From the NCBI GenBank assembly GCA_030141605.1, contig JAQGDQ010000617.1, positions 1-25,000 of the forward strand: DNA of 25,000 nucleotides, read 5' to 3'. Source of the stretch: Tubiluchus corallicola. Taxonomy: Eukaryota; Priapulida; Priapulimorpha; Priapulimorphida; Tubiluchidae. Positions 1 through 10,575 of the stretch are shown here, in pieces. The translations under genes and the position numbers were made by a program. A model generated the notes under the pieces. That model was not told the origin of the DNA, did not search any database, and was given only the letters and a program-made list of their open reading frames with translations. The stretch's first letter is position 1. Each line of letters starts with the position of its first letter.

Positions 1-508
1 GGTAGGTAGGTAGATAGGTACGTAGGTAGGTTAGTACGTAGGTAGATTGATAGGTAGGTAGGTCGGTCGGTAGGTAGGTAGGTAGATAGGTAGATAGGTA
101 CGTAGGTAGGTAGGTAAGTAGGTAGGTAGGTAGGTAGATAGGTTCGTAGGTAGGTAGATAGGTAGGTAGGTAGGTAGATATATAGAAAGGTAGGTAGGTA
201 GTAAGGTTGGTGGGTGGTAGAAGGTGGGTATGTATTAGAAGGAGGGTAGGTAGGACTGGAAGGTTGGTACGTAAGTAGCTAGATAGGTAGGTAGGTAGGT
301 AAGTAGTTAAGTAGGTAGGTAGGTAGTTAAGTAGGTAGGTAGGTAGGTAGATAGGTACGTAGGTAGGTAGGTAGATAGATAGATAGGTACGTAGGTAGGT
401 TGGTAGGTAGGTAGGTAGGTAGGTAGGTAGATAGGTAGGTAGGGAGGTAGGTAGGTAGGTAGGTAGGTAGACAGGTACGTAGGTAGGTAGGTAGGTAAAT
501 CGGTAGGT
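1..508. repeat. TAGG/GGTA tetranucleotide microsatellite with variant units
   Basis: The block is built almost entirely from GGTA steps with scattered GATA, CGTA and AAGT variants and a more degenerate patch near 200-290. It starts before the window. Because the unit is four bases long, the minus strand stays open and reads as a monotonous Tyr-Leu-Pro-Thr repeat, which I treat as an artefact and not a protein. Confidence 0.97.
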
Positions 509-1354
509 TAAAACTATAAGAAGGTTGTTTTGCAAATAAGCAGGCACTAGATAAGCATGTAAACATCATAACTGGTTTGCATTCAGCGTTAGATCTATTA
601 TTGTTGAGCTCTGCCATCTGCCGGACATGTTTGACATATTCTTCCTGTATGCGCACAAATGAAACGAAATTTTGTGAAACGCAGGTCTTGTGTTGCGTTT
701 CCTCCTGCATTCGTCACGGTTTTGGACATTTTTTCCACGTAACCCGATTTCTTGTCACTAGATGGCAGCACCATGGCATTACGATTTCACTTGCTTGCTT
801 AAGTCTTAAAGCTTTTATTCGGTCAGATTATGGTCAAACGCAAAGCTAATTGAAACAGTTTTCTGCTGAAACGCGTGCGTACGTTTTTCTACTTTCTTTC
901 TTGTGTGACTCTGCAAACCAGGAAATTTTGAAGCATCTGAATTTGGAGCAAAACGCACTGTCGTTGGCTTTACAATTACCAAACTGAAAGCTTTTCGTTA
1001 AACACTCTGACGCAGTGCAATCTCAGCAGTATGTTGCTGTTAATTAGTAACTTTTAATTTTTTGTAATTTACAGATTTATGATATTTTCACTTTCACAAT
1101 TAGTGACCCAATGTTTTCCGTCAATTTTACTGGGCTGTAAATGCACGAATACACTTTTTTGTATTTAAATTATTATACTAAACTTACATTGTTTCATGCC
1201 AAGCGAAATCAACGTGAAATTCGATTATTTATTTTCAAATCAAAGCAAATCTTTTTTTATAAGGATTTATCTTTTTTTTACCTGTTCTGAAGTTTTCATT
1301 AACAAACATGTGCAGAACAACGCAAAGACTAATTGATAGAGAGAAACAACTCAT
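509..1354. other. Unique AT-rich sequence, no gene seen
   Basis: Both strands carry only short open frames without recognisable domains, codon bias or splice context. I see no repeats or structured RNA here. Confidence 0.5.
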
Positions 1355-1371
1355 ACTTCTTCTTCTTCTTC
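1355..1371 (-). repeat. Short (GAA)n tail at the 3' end of a LINE relic
   Basis: A run of CTT on the plus strand (GAA on the minus strand) lies just downstream of the stop codon of the minus-strand reverse-transcriptase relic. Short trinucleotide tails of this kind are usual at the 3' ends of several non-LTR retrotransposon clades, so it probably marks the 3' end of the element. Confidence 0.55.
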
Positions 1372-1382
1372 CCAGCTTTTCC

Positions 1383-1732
1383 CTATGTGGGGTCGCCGTT
1401 GTGAATGAGTCTTCTCCACGCATTCCTGTTGTTGACCATCTCTTCATTTATGTCTTCCCTTCCCACGTGATCTTCACCGACTCTTCTTTTCAGGTGTCCA
1501 TACCATCGCAATCTTGCGAGGCTTCCACTACTTTTACTGTTCCTCTGATATTATTATTTCTAATTTTATCTCTTCTTGTTATTCCCACCATCCATCTCAA
1601 CATCCTCATCTCCACCACACCCATTTTTTTCTCTTCGGTCTTCTTTAGAGAAGCTGCTTCCAGCCCATAGACTAGAGCGGGTCTGACCACATCTTTGTGG
1701 ACTTTCCCTTTAAGTCTCACCGACTCAGTCAT
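1383..1732 (-). pseudogene. C-terminal reverse-transcriptase relic of a non-LTR retrotransposon
   Basis: The minus strand encodes the familiar LINE segment after the RT catalytic core: MTESVRLKGKV, then VVRPALVYGLEA, then the EMRMLRWMVGITRRDKIRNN block. After about 80 codons the frame breaks. A shift by one base restores LRWYGHLKRRVGEDHVG and then WRRLIHNGDPT before a TAG at 1,383-1,385. The catalytic YxDD box and the endonuclease are absent, so this is a 5'-truncated, frameshifted copy, as is usual for dead LINEs. The (GAA)n tail follows. The order and wording of motifs resembles RTE-type elements, but the clade is inferred from memory of the family. Confidence 0.85.
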
Positions 1733-1880
1733 AGAAGGTTTTGGCACAGTTTTTACAGGCGGATGCCCTTCCTGACCCTAACCCTCCCTATTTATCCGGG
1801 TTTGGGTCCGGCACTGAGTTGGGCTGGCTCCCCCCCCCCGTGGCTAGGTTAGAAACAACACATACCGGTATGGATAAAAA
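1733..1880 (-). repeat. Dispersed-repeat module joined to the LINE relic
   Basis: Read on the minus strand, this stretch holds GTCAGGAAGGGCATCCGCC followed by TGTGCCAAAACC. I recognise this as a module scattered through many animal genomes next to RTE-type tails. A run of ten C lies at about 1,831-1,840. It immediately precedes the RT relic in the same orientation, so it is probably part of the same inserted unit. Family identity was not tested. Confidence 0.45.
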
Positions 1881-3063
1881 TCAAACCCACACCCACCAGA
1901 ACTCAACCAGATAGACAAAAAAAGTGATTCAGCTACAAGGACGAAACCATGTCTCCCATAGCCCAGCATCTACACAACACGTGTAGTCATGTGCGGATCT
2001 TTACAATGATTCCAATATCAAAATTATATACACAAGAGCAGATCAGATTTTCATCTTAAAATATTGGAAGCAGTAATCATAAATTTTAAAGATCCGATTT
2101 CATGTAGACAAAAAGAGCATGTTACTAACTTGTCTCTGTTTTAGTTACTGAATTTAGTACTAATTTTATTCAGTAACAAACATGGCTGCTTTCAGCAACA
2201 ATTCTAGTTTTCTGCTTTTTCCGAATATTTTCATATAATTGCAGAAGTAGACACTAAAGAGCTCTGCTGAAAAGTCTCGTGTTTTTCAGTTTAGTTACTA
2301 GATGACTGCATATACCTGAGCACTGTCCAGTAAATGCTGAAACTTTACCATCAATTCAATTCAACTCAATTTTATTTTCTCAATAGCAGGTCAAATTCGA
2401 CGTAATTTTTTTTTACATTTCATTGCAACTGAGCAGGAGCAGCGAAAGACCTATTGGTCACTTGGTCAGCTGCCCTCATTAAAAATACAAGTGTTTTTAC
2501 AGGCACAAAACCAGCATGATCTTAGTATTATTGAAAACATTATTAACAAATAATATAGATATCATTGATCAATACTTATTATTTCTACGTAGTATAATAA
2601 AATTATCTATACGTTCTGAAATATATTTATTTGTATCAGCAATTATTATCATCGGCGCTGAGACAAATAATTTACAATAAACCGAAAAAAGTAAAGAAAT
2701 ATGATAGATGAGAAAGGAAAAAGAAATGTGTATTTAACTTCTCAAAGGCTAATGAAAATATTTTCATGTGAAAATCAATGAACACCTGCAAGTACGAGTG
2801 TTTTGGACAAATTGCGCTTATTTCTTAAATTTCTATTAGTCCATGAGCTAAAACTTGCGTTTTGTACAGTAGCCTACATGTTGTACAGCACGAGTTTGAC
2901 AAAAACAGCAATTATCGTAATTTGCAAAAAGGTAAAAATTTTGTCTCTGTTCATCGTTTTGCTTTCGGTTTTAAACGATTTTATACCATTTAATTTTAGC
3001 TGTTTTTATTGCACTTGAGCAATGATAGTTTACCACAACGAAAAAACATTGATTGAACTTTCA
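1881..3063. other. AT-rich sequence without recognised genes
   Basis: No open frame here shows domain similarity. A CAATTCAATTCAACTCAATTT stretch near 2,346 resembles the A/T-rich 3' ends of LINEs read in reverse, but it is too weak to call. Confidence 0.45.
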
Positions 3064-3690
3064 AGATACAGTACTTTAGTTAGCCTTTAAGGATACAGTA
3101 CTTTACTTGGCTTTTAAGATACAGTACTTTGCTTAGCTTTTGTGATTCAGTACTTTCATTAGCTTTTAAAACACAGTAGATCGGTTGTACTTTTAAGATA
3201 TTGTACTTTGGTTAGATTTTAAAATTGACTAGCTTTTATGATACAGTACTTTGCTTGGCTTTTAAGATACAGTACTTTGCTTAGATTTAAGGATAGAGTA
3301 CTGTGCTTAGCTTTTAAGATAAAGTACTTTCATTAGCTTTTAAAACACAGTACATCGGTTGTACTTTTAAGATATTGTACTTTGGTTAGATTTTAAAATT
3401 GACTAGCTTTTATGATACAGTACTTAATTAGCTTTTAAGATACAGTACATTGATTGTACTTTTAAGACACAGTACATTGATTGTACTTTTAAGATACAGT
3501 ACTTTGTTTAGATTTTAAAATTAACTAGCTTTTATGATACAGTACTTTAGTTTGCTTTTAAGATACAGTACTTTGACTAGCTTTTAAGATACAGAACTTT
3601 GGTTAGCTTTTAAGATACAGTACTTTGGTTGTATTTTTAAGGTACAGTAATTTAGTTAGCTTGTAAGATACAGTACTTTGGTTAACTTTT
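3064..3690. repeat. 26-bp minisatellite with a 174-bp higher-order repeat
   Basis: About two dozen degenerate copies of a roughly 26-bp unit centred on GATACAGTACTTTGNTTAGC are separated by TTTTAA. A longer block with the variant order CATTAGC, ACACAGTA, ATCGGTTGTAC and ATTGACTAGC occurs twice, starting at 3,151 and 3,325, which gives a 174-bp higher-order duplication. The minus-strand open frame that enters this array at 3,603-3,893 is not credible as a gene. Confidence 0.93.
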
Positions 3691-4854
3691 AACTTCTGTG
3701 TGAGCAAATGAAATATGCTGTATGCATGTTGTATGGTGTTATTTGCTGCTTTCAGTTTTAGGGCTTTTCTTCCAATTTGTTGCTTTATTTGATGTGCTTT
3801 CGATCGTTTCTTGTTAGTTTTTTTGATGAATGATTGGAAGAAAGATGAAGAACATTTCAAAAATGGCACTTCTATTTGACTTTTTCTGGTCAATGACTCC
3901 GTTAAAGGAAAACCGGATGATTGTCAACTTTAGTTCAGAACAAAGAATGCTCTAAAATATTGAAAACTACAATACTTTATTTTAAATCAAAGCTTAGATT
4001 AAATAATAATGACCTCGGATACTCAAATTTCGTTAAACTTTCAAAGCTATGTGCAGCTGAGTGAATCTACTAAGATTGGCAGCTGCGCCTTTTTGTCACA
4101 TTCGCGTGGCCGACAAATAGAAGGCGGTACGGTGATAACCATGACCATGAACTGCAGTGATAGTTTTTGACGTCATATGACGTAGAGCCCATTTTCGTGG
4201 CATCACGCGGTTAAGCAGTAACACACGCCAAAGTACGCGCAAGGGAAGATGCCTGCCATTGCACAAACTGTAATTAGTTTCTGACGTAAGCAACAGCTGT
4301 GTTCGGTTGCCGTTAATTAACGTTCTAAGCTAGTTATTCACATATAAGAAATAATTGCTAACTTTTATAAGCAACAAAATGTACAGGCAAGAAATTTTGG
4401 ACAGTTAATTAAAATGAGATCGAATCTAAACAATCGCCCGGTTTTCCTTTAATATTTGATTTTTTGTCCCGCTTGCCGTAATAAATATTTTACTATTTAT
4501 GCCTTGTGTGTAATGCAAGGTTAAGGTAGGCCATATTGCTGGGGTTGCAACTCCATCTGTGAACCAAAGTAAGGAGTCAAGAGGCAGGTAGGGGGCCAGT
4601 AAGCTCCCTCAAGAGGCCCTAGACGCAGCCCCGGAAACCAAGCATTTCCTGCATTTTATATGTTTTACAGAAACTTTTATGTCTTTTTCAGAAACTAAAA
4701 TCAAAATATTCAAACTTCAAGGCAGTACAAATTCTTACTTTTAGACGCCAAAAAGCCCGAGAAGTCTTAAACTTTCAAAAGTTCAAGCAGTGTACATCAA
4801 TTTTTGGAGTTGCTTCCCAGTCCCATTTCTCGCATTTTCTGGGGTTTCTGGGAT
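3691..4854. other. Non-repetitive sequence, no gene seen
   Basis: Only short unsupported open frames occur. A TGACGTCATATGACGT stretch near 4,168 contains a CRE-type octamer, but with no gene nearby I do not call a promoter. Confidence 0.45.
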
Positions 4855-5061
4855 TCGGGTTGGATTAGGGCTAGAGTAGGGTTGGAGTTGGGTTACTGTT
4901 GGATTAGGGTTAGGGCTAGAGTAGGGTTTTTGTTAGGGTTAGGGCTAGAGTAGGGTTGGAGTTAGGTTACTGTTGGATTAGGGTTAGGGTTAGAGGAGGG
5001 TTATGGTTAGTGTTAGGGCTAGAGGAGGGCTGTTGTTAGGGTTAGGACTAGGGTAGGGTTA
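4855..5061 (+). repeat. Degenerate telomere-like TTAGGG block A
   Basis: Interspersed TTAGGG, TTAGGGC, TAGAGTAGGG and TTGGAGTTGGG variants fill the block. Several blocks recur in the same order, so it looks like a minisatellite derived from telomere-like units and not a simple telomere tract. The right edge reads GGTTAGGAAAATTAAATTA and closely matches the right edge of block B at 7,268. Confidence 0.9.
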
Positions 5062-5168
5062 GGAAAATTAAATTATTAAGCACTTTGTATTATGTCGATT
5101 AAAACTAAAGCAGAAGAATGCTTGCTTTGCAGTATTTGCCGCTGCAACAGAAATGGCAAAAAATGAAC

Positions 5169-5243
5169 ACAGGTGATAGGTGAAGCCATGTAACCGATTT
5201 AGCCTAATTTAACAGGTGAAACATGAAGCCATGTAACCGATTA
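5169..5243. repeat. 43-bp tandem duplication
   Basis: ACAGGTGA followed by TGAAGCCATGTAACCGATT and then TAATTTA occurs twice with a 43-bp offset (5,169 and 5,212). The second unit is incomplete. No coding role is visible. Confidence 0.85.
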
Positions 5244-5445
5244 AGCATTTTGCTGTTACCTAAATTAACTGAGCCCCGGTTGTTTTTGGCTCCATCTTTT
5301 GCAAAGTTTCAACAGCTACACGCTTTCCCGCATTTTTCCTCTTAAATTTTAATGTGATGGTGGGAATCAGGAGCTTTCTGAATTTTTCACAAACCCGACT
5401 ACGGATCTGTGGCTGAATTTGAGGAGATTCCGGGCCAAATCAGGA

Positions 5446-5493
5446 GTGTTGGCAACCCTACATGTTGCTGTGTTGGCAACCCTACATGTTGCT
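5446..5493. repeat. Perfect 24-bp tandem duplication
   Basis: Two identical 24-bp units run from 5,446 to 5,469 and 5,470 to 5,493. Each contains TTGGCAACCCTAC. The complement GTAGGGTTGCCAAC resembles terminal repeats of hAT-type transposons that I know from several animals, so this may be a duplicated transposon end. That link is an inference. Confidence 0.85.
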
Positions 5494-5740
5494 CATGTTA
5501 GGTGCATACGTAGTGGTAGTCCTATCGACAAACATGGAAAGAATTATGCGCATGCTCACTTGTACTTCTTCAGAAGCAAATATAATATACACATAACATC
5601 AGAGTTACGAAGTAAGAATTGTATAAAAACGAACAAAATATTTATAAAAATAATAGTAAGAGTGTGTAGTTGTTCAAGATGAATATGCAGCGTGTGAACA
5701 ATGTGTGAACAATTTATTACAACTCCGTGATTATTATATT

Positions 5741-6080
5741 TGTGCCATTTTTACTTGTACCATTTTTAACTACTTTTCCATTTCTCCCATCTTACAGGTG
5801 CCATTTTACCTACCTTTCCATTTGTGCCATTTTTACTTGTGCCACTTTTTCCTGTGCGATAATTTCCTGTGCTATTTTACTGTGCCATTTTCCTGGACGA
5901 TCATTTCGTGTGCCATTTTTACCTACTTTTCCATTTTTGCCATTTTTACCTACTTTTTATTTGTGCCATTTTACATGTGCCATTTTTACCTACTTTTCTA
6001 TTTGTGCCATTTTTACTGTGCCATTTTCACCCGTGCGATTTTACCTATGCCATTTTTACCTGTGCCAATCTTACCTCCAT
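5741..6080. repeat. TGTGCCATTTTTACC-type tandem array
   Basis: Roughly two dozen degenerate copies of a 13-27 bp unit (TGTGCCATTTTTACC, often followed by TACTTTTCCATT) run end to end. All three plus-strand frames stay open across it and give Cys/Phe/Pro-rich products, which is a by-product of the repeat. Confidence 0.93.
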
Positions 6081-6866
6081 TCATTACAGGCCAGGCTTGG
6101 TAATGAAGTAGTCATCCAAGAGCAATGCCGGTAATGCAATTGCTGAAGACCTGGCCCACATATACCCCATTTTGATCACGTGCGAGTTCACACAGCTGCC
6201 GCCGCTAGACTTCAGAACTTATTCCGCCATAATGTATGACAGTATTGAATATTCTTTTCGACCTTACCGCTGACACGAAATGTCGCTTCTTGCATTTATT
6301 TCGGCAAATCGGCATCGCATTTTCGATTTCTCCAACTCGAATAATCATCAATATCTGTTCAAATTCTGCCGCCATACGAGAACCAGTTGCGCAATCTTTG
6401 CGATTATCAAAAGGCGATAAATAACCAGCTGATTTCAAAGACGGAATTCGATTAGTCCTGCATATATTTAATCAAGACTCTTGTACGCCGAACCAACAAT
6501 TGGGTCTGTTCACTTTGAAGTTTGTTTTCGTTCAATGTCACTTGCAGTATCGTTAAATGCTCGCTCTTGCTATGCATGTATTTTCAAAATTTAAAAAACA
6601 GATTATGCCAAATTTTACATGGCAATTTTTAGCAAATGTAGGAAGACGATACGCATATTGATTTTAAATTTTTGGCTGTAGACGAGATATAAGCTCCAAT
6701 GAATTTATGGTTGTGTTTATAAATCGAAAAAAAAAAATTAAATTTCAAATATAATTACAGTATAACTAATCTGCCAGATTAAAGTGCCAGATAAAATTTT
6801 CAAAATCTTATTCGTTTAAAGTTTACAATTGCGCGCACACATAAGAAATTAGTTTATGAAACGCAT
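6081..6866. other. Sequence without recognised genes
   Basis: A pair of overlapping opposite-strand open frames at about 6,205-6,438 has no recognisable domain and no splice or promoter context. Nothing else stands out. Confidence 0.45.
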
Positions 6867-7268
6867 TAGGTTAAGGTTAAGATTAAGATTAGCATTAGGT
6901 AAGGGTTAGGGTAAGAGTTGGGTTAGTGATGGATTAGGGTTAGGGCTAGGGTTGGATTAGGGCTAGAGTTGGGTTAGGGTTAGGGTTGGATTAGGGCTAG
7001 AGTTGGATTAGGGTAGGGTTAAGGTTGGATTAAGGCTAGAGTAGGGTTAGAGTTGGGTTAGTGCTGGATTAGGGTTAGGGTTAGAGCTAGGGTTAGGGTT
7101 AGGACTAGGGTTGTATTGGGATTAGGATTAGAGTAGGGTTATGGTTAGGGTTAGAGCTAGGGTTAGGGTTAGGACTAGGGTTGGATTAGGGTTAGGAATA
7201 GAGTAGGGTTATGGTTAGGGTTAGAGCTAGGGTTAGGGTTACGACTAGGGTTGGATTGGGGTTAGGAA
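6867..7268 (+). repeat. Degenerate telomere-like TTAGGG block B with 70-bp higher-order units
   Basis: The block is dense in TTAGGG, TTGGATTAGGG and CTAGAGTTGGG variants. From about 7,081 a 70-bp higher-order unit is visible: TTAGAGCTAGGG recurs at 7,081, 7,151 and 7,221 with almost unchanged order between. The right edge (GGTTAGGAAATTTAAATTG) resembles that of block A, which points to a shared origin. Confidence 0.92.
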
Positions 7269-7810
7269 ATTTAAATTGCGTGGAAATTGTAAACTCCCTC
7301 CTCTGATTCAACATTTTAACGTAAAACTGCAGATTTCATGCACCCATACTTGTTGCAGAAAATTATTCGCGTTATCGATATAAATTTGCGTGTAATATGT
7401 CATTACGTTATCACATTTGCTTTTTTATTTTACGTAATTGTATATATAATTAAGTTAATATATATTGTACCATATAAAATATTATTTTATATAATTAAAT
7501 ATCCAAGCATTTTAAAGTGAATAGCAAAGGGTTGGTTGGCTGGCCGAATTGGCAAGGTTCAGTAAATATGAAAAGGGGGGAAATGAAAATGGAATAACAG
7601 CTTTGCCATGTCCCGTGACGAAGACTAGAACAATCTGCAACCTGTCATGTTTCCTGTATCTTTTGTTTTATTATATTTTTATCCAAAGATGCCAATAAAC
7701 AAAGTGCTTCTCTTATGAATTCGTTTTATTAAAATCTTTTCAAACATTGACCATTAGAGTAAGAATTTGTTTGCATGATAATATATACAATTCTAATTTC
7801 GAAGAGTGCT
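7269..7810. other. AT-rich sequence, no gene seen
   Basis: The plus-strand open frame at 7,338-7,520 is short, Ile/Tyr-rich and follows AT content, so I do not treat it as a gene. Confidence 0.45.
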
Positions 7811-7894
7811 TTCTTTCTCTCGCTTCCCCCCCTCTCTCTCTCTCTCGCTCTCCCTCTCTCTCTTTCTCTCTCTCTCTTTCTCTCTCTCTCTCTT

Positions 7895-7943
<49 letters not shown>

Positions 7944-8062
7944 CCTCTCTCTATTGTTTTAGTCGTTTAGCTTTCTCTTTATCTTTTCTCTCTCTAACTC
8001 CTTTGTCTTTTTTCTAATCTGTTTTTTCCCTCTTTTTTCTTTCTTTCTTTTCTCTTTTTTAT
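7811..8062. repeat. CT-rich microsatellite and polypyrimidine tract
   Basis: A nearly pure (TC)n block with TTTC interruptions spans about 7,829-7,953. A looser T/C-rich tract continues to about 8,062. Open frames through it give Ser/Leu/Phe on plus and Lys/Arg/Glu on minus and are artefacts. Confidence 0.95.
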
Positions 8063-9443
8063 TCTCGTTCTTTTGTGCTCTTCTCTGATCTTCAAAAAAG
8101 AAGCTAATTTTATGGTTATCCATTCATTATACTGATTTCTTGAGGTTATTTTAGGATTAAATTTTATTTTGCCAATATTAGTAAATATCTTATAATTGTC
8201 ACTTTGCAAATTATTACTTTTCAACTGCGCTAAATCTCTGTTATGTTTTCTCAATAAAAGTTTAGCTTGAAGAAAAAATTAAAAAAAACTTAATCACGTT
8301 AATAAAAATGCCTGGGTCATCCATCCAATTCAAACTCTCAGGCCTAACTGTTCTTGAATTTTGTTACAATATTGTGTACAGGTTACAATAAAAACAACAG
8401 AAGATAAAACGTGTGTAAAAACACTTTGCGAAAGGTAATAAATGAAATTTAAGCAGGTAACAGAGGTAAAAGAGTGCTGCTTTAAGTGAAATGCAAATAA
8501 CTTAACATGTTGGGTTTGTGCAAGAGAAAGTTAATTTATACTGCCCTTTATATAAATTTTTTGGTACGGTGGTTGCCGTCATTTGTTAAAGCTTGTGACG
8601 TAACTGGTTCACTTCGTGACTTTTCGTAAGCGAATCGTGGGTTTCCGTAAGCGCGAACTGCTTAAACCAATTCAAACTTCTGCAGCTTACCTAATATTCG
8701 CGCAGAAATGTCGTTAAATTAACTACCTAAATCTTTGTAAAAACTTTTTATGCTTTACCCGGAAATTGACAGTGCGCTACTTTTCTTCAGCAAATAATTG
8801 ACGTCACTGGTGGAAGAATGAGTCGAGCATTCAAAGTGGAAGCACCCAAACGTGAAATTACTGAAATGAACGCGAGTTTAAAATGATTTTACTAATTAGA
8901 CGAGGCGCTTTGCACACTTTTATTACTAAATCTTTCGAACATTTTTCGGAAACATTGGAACAAGTCTATCTCCTCAGAAGGCTTGATCTTTCCTTTAATA
9001 ACCTTGTGGTTTTCTTGCTATGACACAGCTTTTTAAACTAACGCAATTACGTCCGCGCAGGAAGCAAGTTCTGTTTTGTAGTTTCAACAAGATTTATGTG
9101 AAACTGCAGTTCCCGAATCGTGTAACTAATGAGAGGGAACACGGTGAATAACAATCTGCTTAGCCCTGTTACAGCAAAGTGGTCAATTGAGCTTAATGTA
9201 TTAAAGCGGTTAAGCATGGTCTGAACTTTACTTAACGACTGGCACAGAATTCATTTAAAATTCTCGCAGAAATGGTGGCGTATCAAGATTTTACGACGCT
9301 TTAGGCTGATAGTTTTGTCCCTTCCATCTCTATTGCAAATTTATGGTTGCTTATATAATGAGTAGATTAGACAATTACTTGTGGTGTATTAGAAACACTA
9401 TTAACCTTGTTTTTACGTGATCAATATTAATTATATGTATTTT
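8063..9443. other. Sequence without recognised genes
   Basis: No domain, repeat or RNA structure was recognised. CGTAAGCG occurs twice near 8,624-8,656, and several CG-containing motifs cluster at 8,560-8,660. This could be regulatory, but nothing in the sequence proves it. Confidence 0.4.
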
Positions 9444-9688
9444 TATACCGCTTATATTCAACTAGGCTGCGCAAATGCTTGTTGTGTAATATCTTGCACT
9501 TGTTCGTTATGTGGCACATATATAAGGGTTGACTCATTAACTGCCTGTGGTGTGTTATAAAATGCGCCCTTTACATTAATGTGTAAGTATACACATTTTC
9601 CGAGGCGAATAAGATTTTTTTTTCTAAACTGTGACACCCTTAAACTTTGGCGCCCTAGTCTACAGCCTAGTTGGTTAATACGCCCCTG
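9444..9688. mobile_element. Decayed short TIR element (hAT-like MITE candidate)
   Basis: The right end, read inward on the minus strand, is CAGGGGCGTATTAACC followed by AACTAGGCTG. The left end on the plus strand has TTATATTCAACTAGGCTG. The two ends are therefore inverted copies over about 23 bases, with the left outer edge eroded. The right terminus CAGGGGCG is typical of hAT-type ends. No 8-bp target duplication survives (TGTATTTT versus CGCAGAAC). A minus-strand open frame at 9,458-9,715 runs through the element and is an artefact. Confidence 0.55.
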
Positions 9689-9696
9689 CGCAGAAC

Positions 9697-10135
9697 TCTC
9701 GCGAGCAGCACACACACACTCTCTCTCTCCCTCGCTCTCTCTTAGCTAATGGTTTCTCGGCGAAAATTTTTCCAGACAAAATCATTAGCCGTTGCTCATT
9801 TTTTATCACGTCGGCAAAAGATGAAAGTTAAGAAGCGGGATTATTAATGGTTGCTCGTGTGGGTATACTCCATTTGTCGGCGTATTCAAAACTGAAGCGC
9901 AGCACACAGTTACAGCAACTCCAACAGAATCAATACATTGTCTCTTTCTGGGTGTGTTTTTTCTCGAGCAAAATGATGCCAGTTTTTGATTTATGGAATT
10001 TTTCGCGACATTTTAACATGGAGGCTTTTGCTCGCTTACAAACATGGACAAAATGCTATAATTGCTCGTATAGAGCCGGTAGCTCTAAAGAAGCAACATT
10101 ACAGACGAAATGTGTGTGAGATAAGTTCTGCAAAA
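9697..10135. other. Sequence without recognised genes
   Basis: A short AC/CT dinucleotide stretch lies at about 9,711-9,740. The two overlapping plus-strand open frames at 9,847-10,195 have no domain similarity, and one runs into the 204-bp repeat. Confidence 0.4.
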
Positions 10136-10575
10136 TTGTCGTTATACGACAATGTGCCTACGTTTATTAAACTGTATGATTTCTTTATGACATGACCTTA
10201 ATGGTTTTTTCTTAATTTTGTGTCCTTTTTCAAAAGAAAAAACAATTTCATTCAAATATGAATTTCTTTTCATTTTCTAGGACAACACAAGAAAATAACC
10301 GAATGATTACTACTCAAGGGTGGTAAGCCATACTAGAGTTGTCCTTCTACAACAATATGCCTCGTTTATTAAACTGTATGATTTGTTTAGGACATGGCCT
10401 TAATGGTGTCTTCTAAATTTTGTGTCCTTTCTCAAAAGAAAACACACAATTTCTTTCAAATATGAATTTCTTTTCATTTTCTAGGACAACACAAGAAAAT
10501 AACCAAATGATTACTACACAAGGGTGGTAAGCTATACTAGAGTTGACCGTCTACAAGAATGTACCAATCGTCTTG
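10136..10575. repeat. 204-bp tandem duplication, two full units and a partial third
   Basis: Unit 1 spans 10,136-10,338 and unit 2 spans 10,339-10,542. A decaying third start (TTGACCGTCTACAAGAATG) continues to about 10,575. The units differ by roughly one base in ten in the first 110 bases but are nearly identical over the last 75. The conserved part contains a polypyrimidine tract ending in TTTTCTAG, then 42 bases, then GTAAGC. This looks like a small exon with its splice sites (see findings). Confidence 0.93.

Noticed and set aside
327-710. Minus-strand open frame rich in Tyr-Leu-Pro-Thr
   Set aside because: It is the translation of the TAGG microsatellite; a tetranucleotide repeat without stops gives a periodic frame on its own.
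5705-6134. Three overlapping plus-strand open frames
   Set aside because: They read a tandem repeat in all three frames; the products are repetitive Cys/Phe/Pro strings without a domain.
6205-6438. Overlapping opposite-strand open frames
   Set aside because: Neither shows a domain, codon bias or splice context.
7747-8254. Ser/Leu-rich plus-strand and Lys/Arg/Glu-rich minus-strand frames
   Set aside because: Low-complexity CT tract artefacts.
9458-9715. 85-residue minus-strand open frame
   Set aside because: It runs through a decayed TIR element including its terminal repeat and has no recognisable domain.
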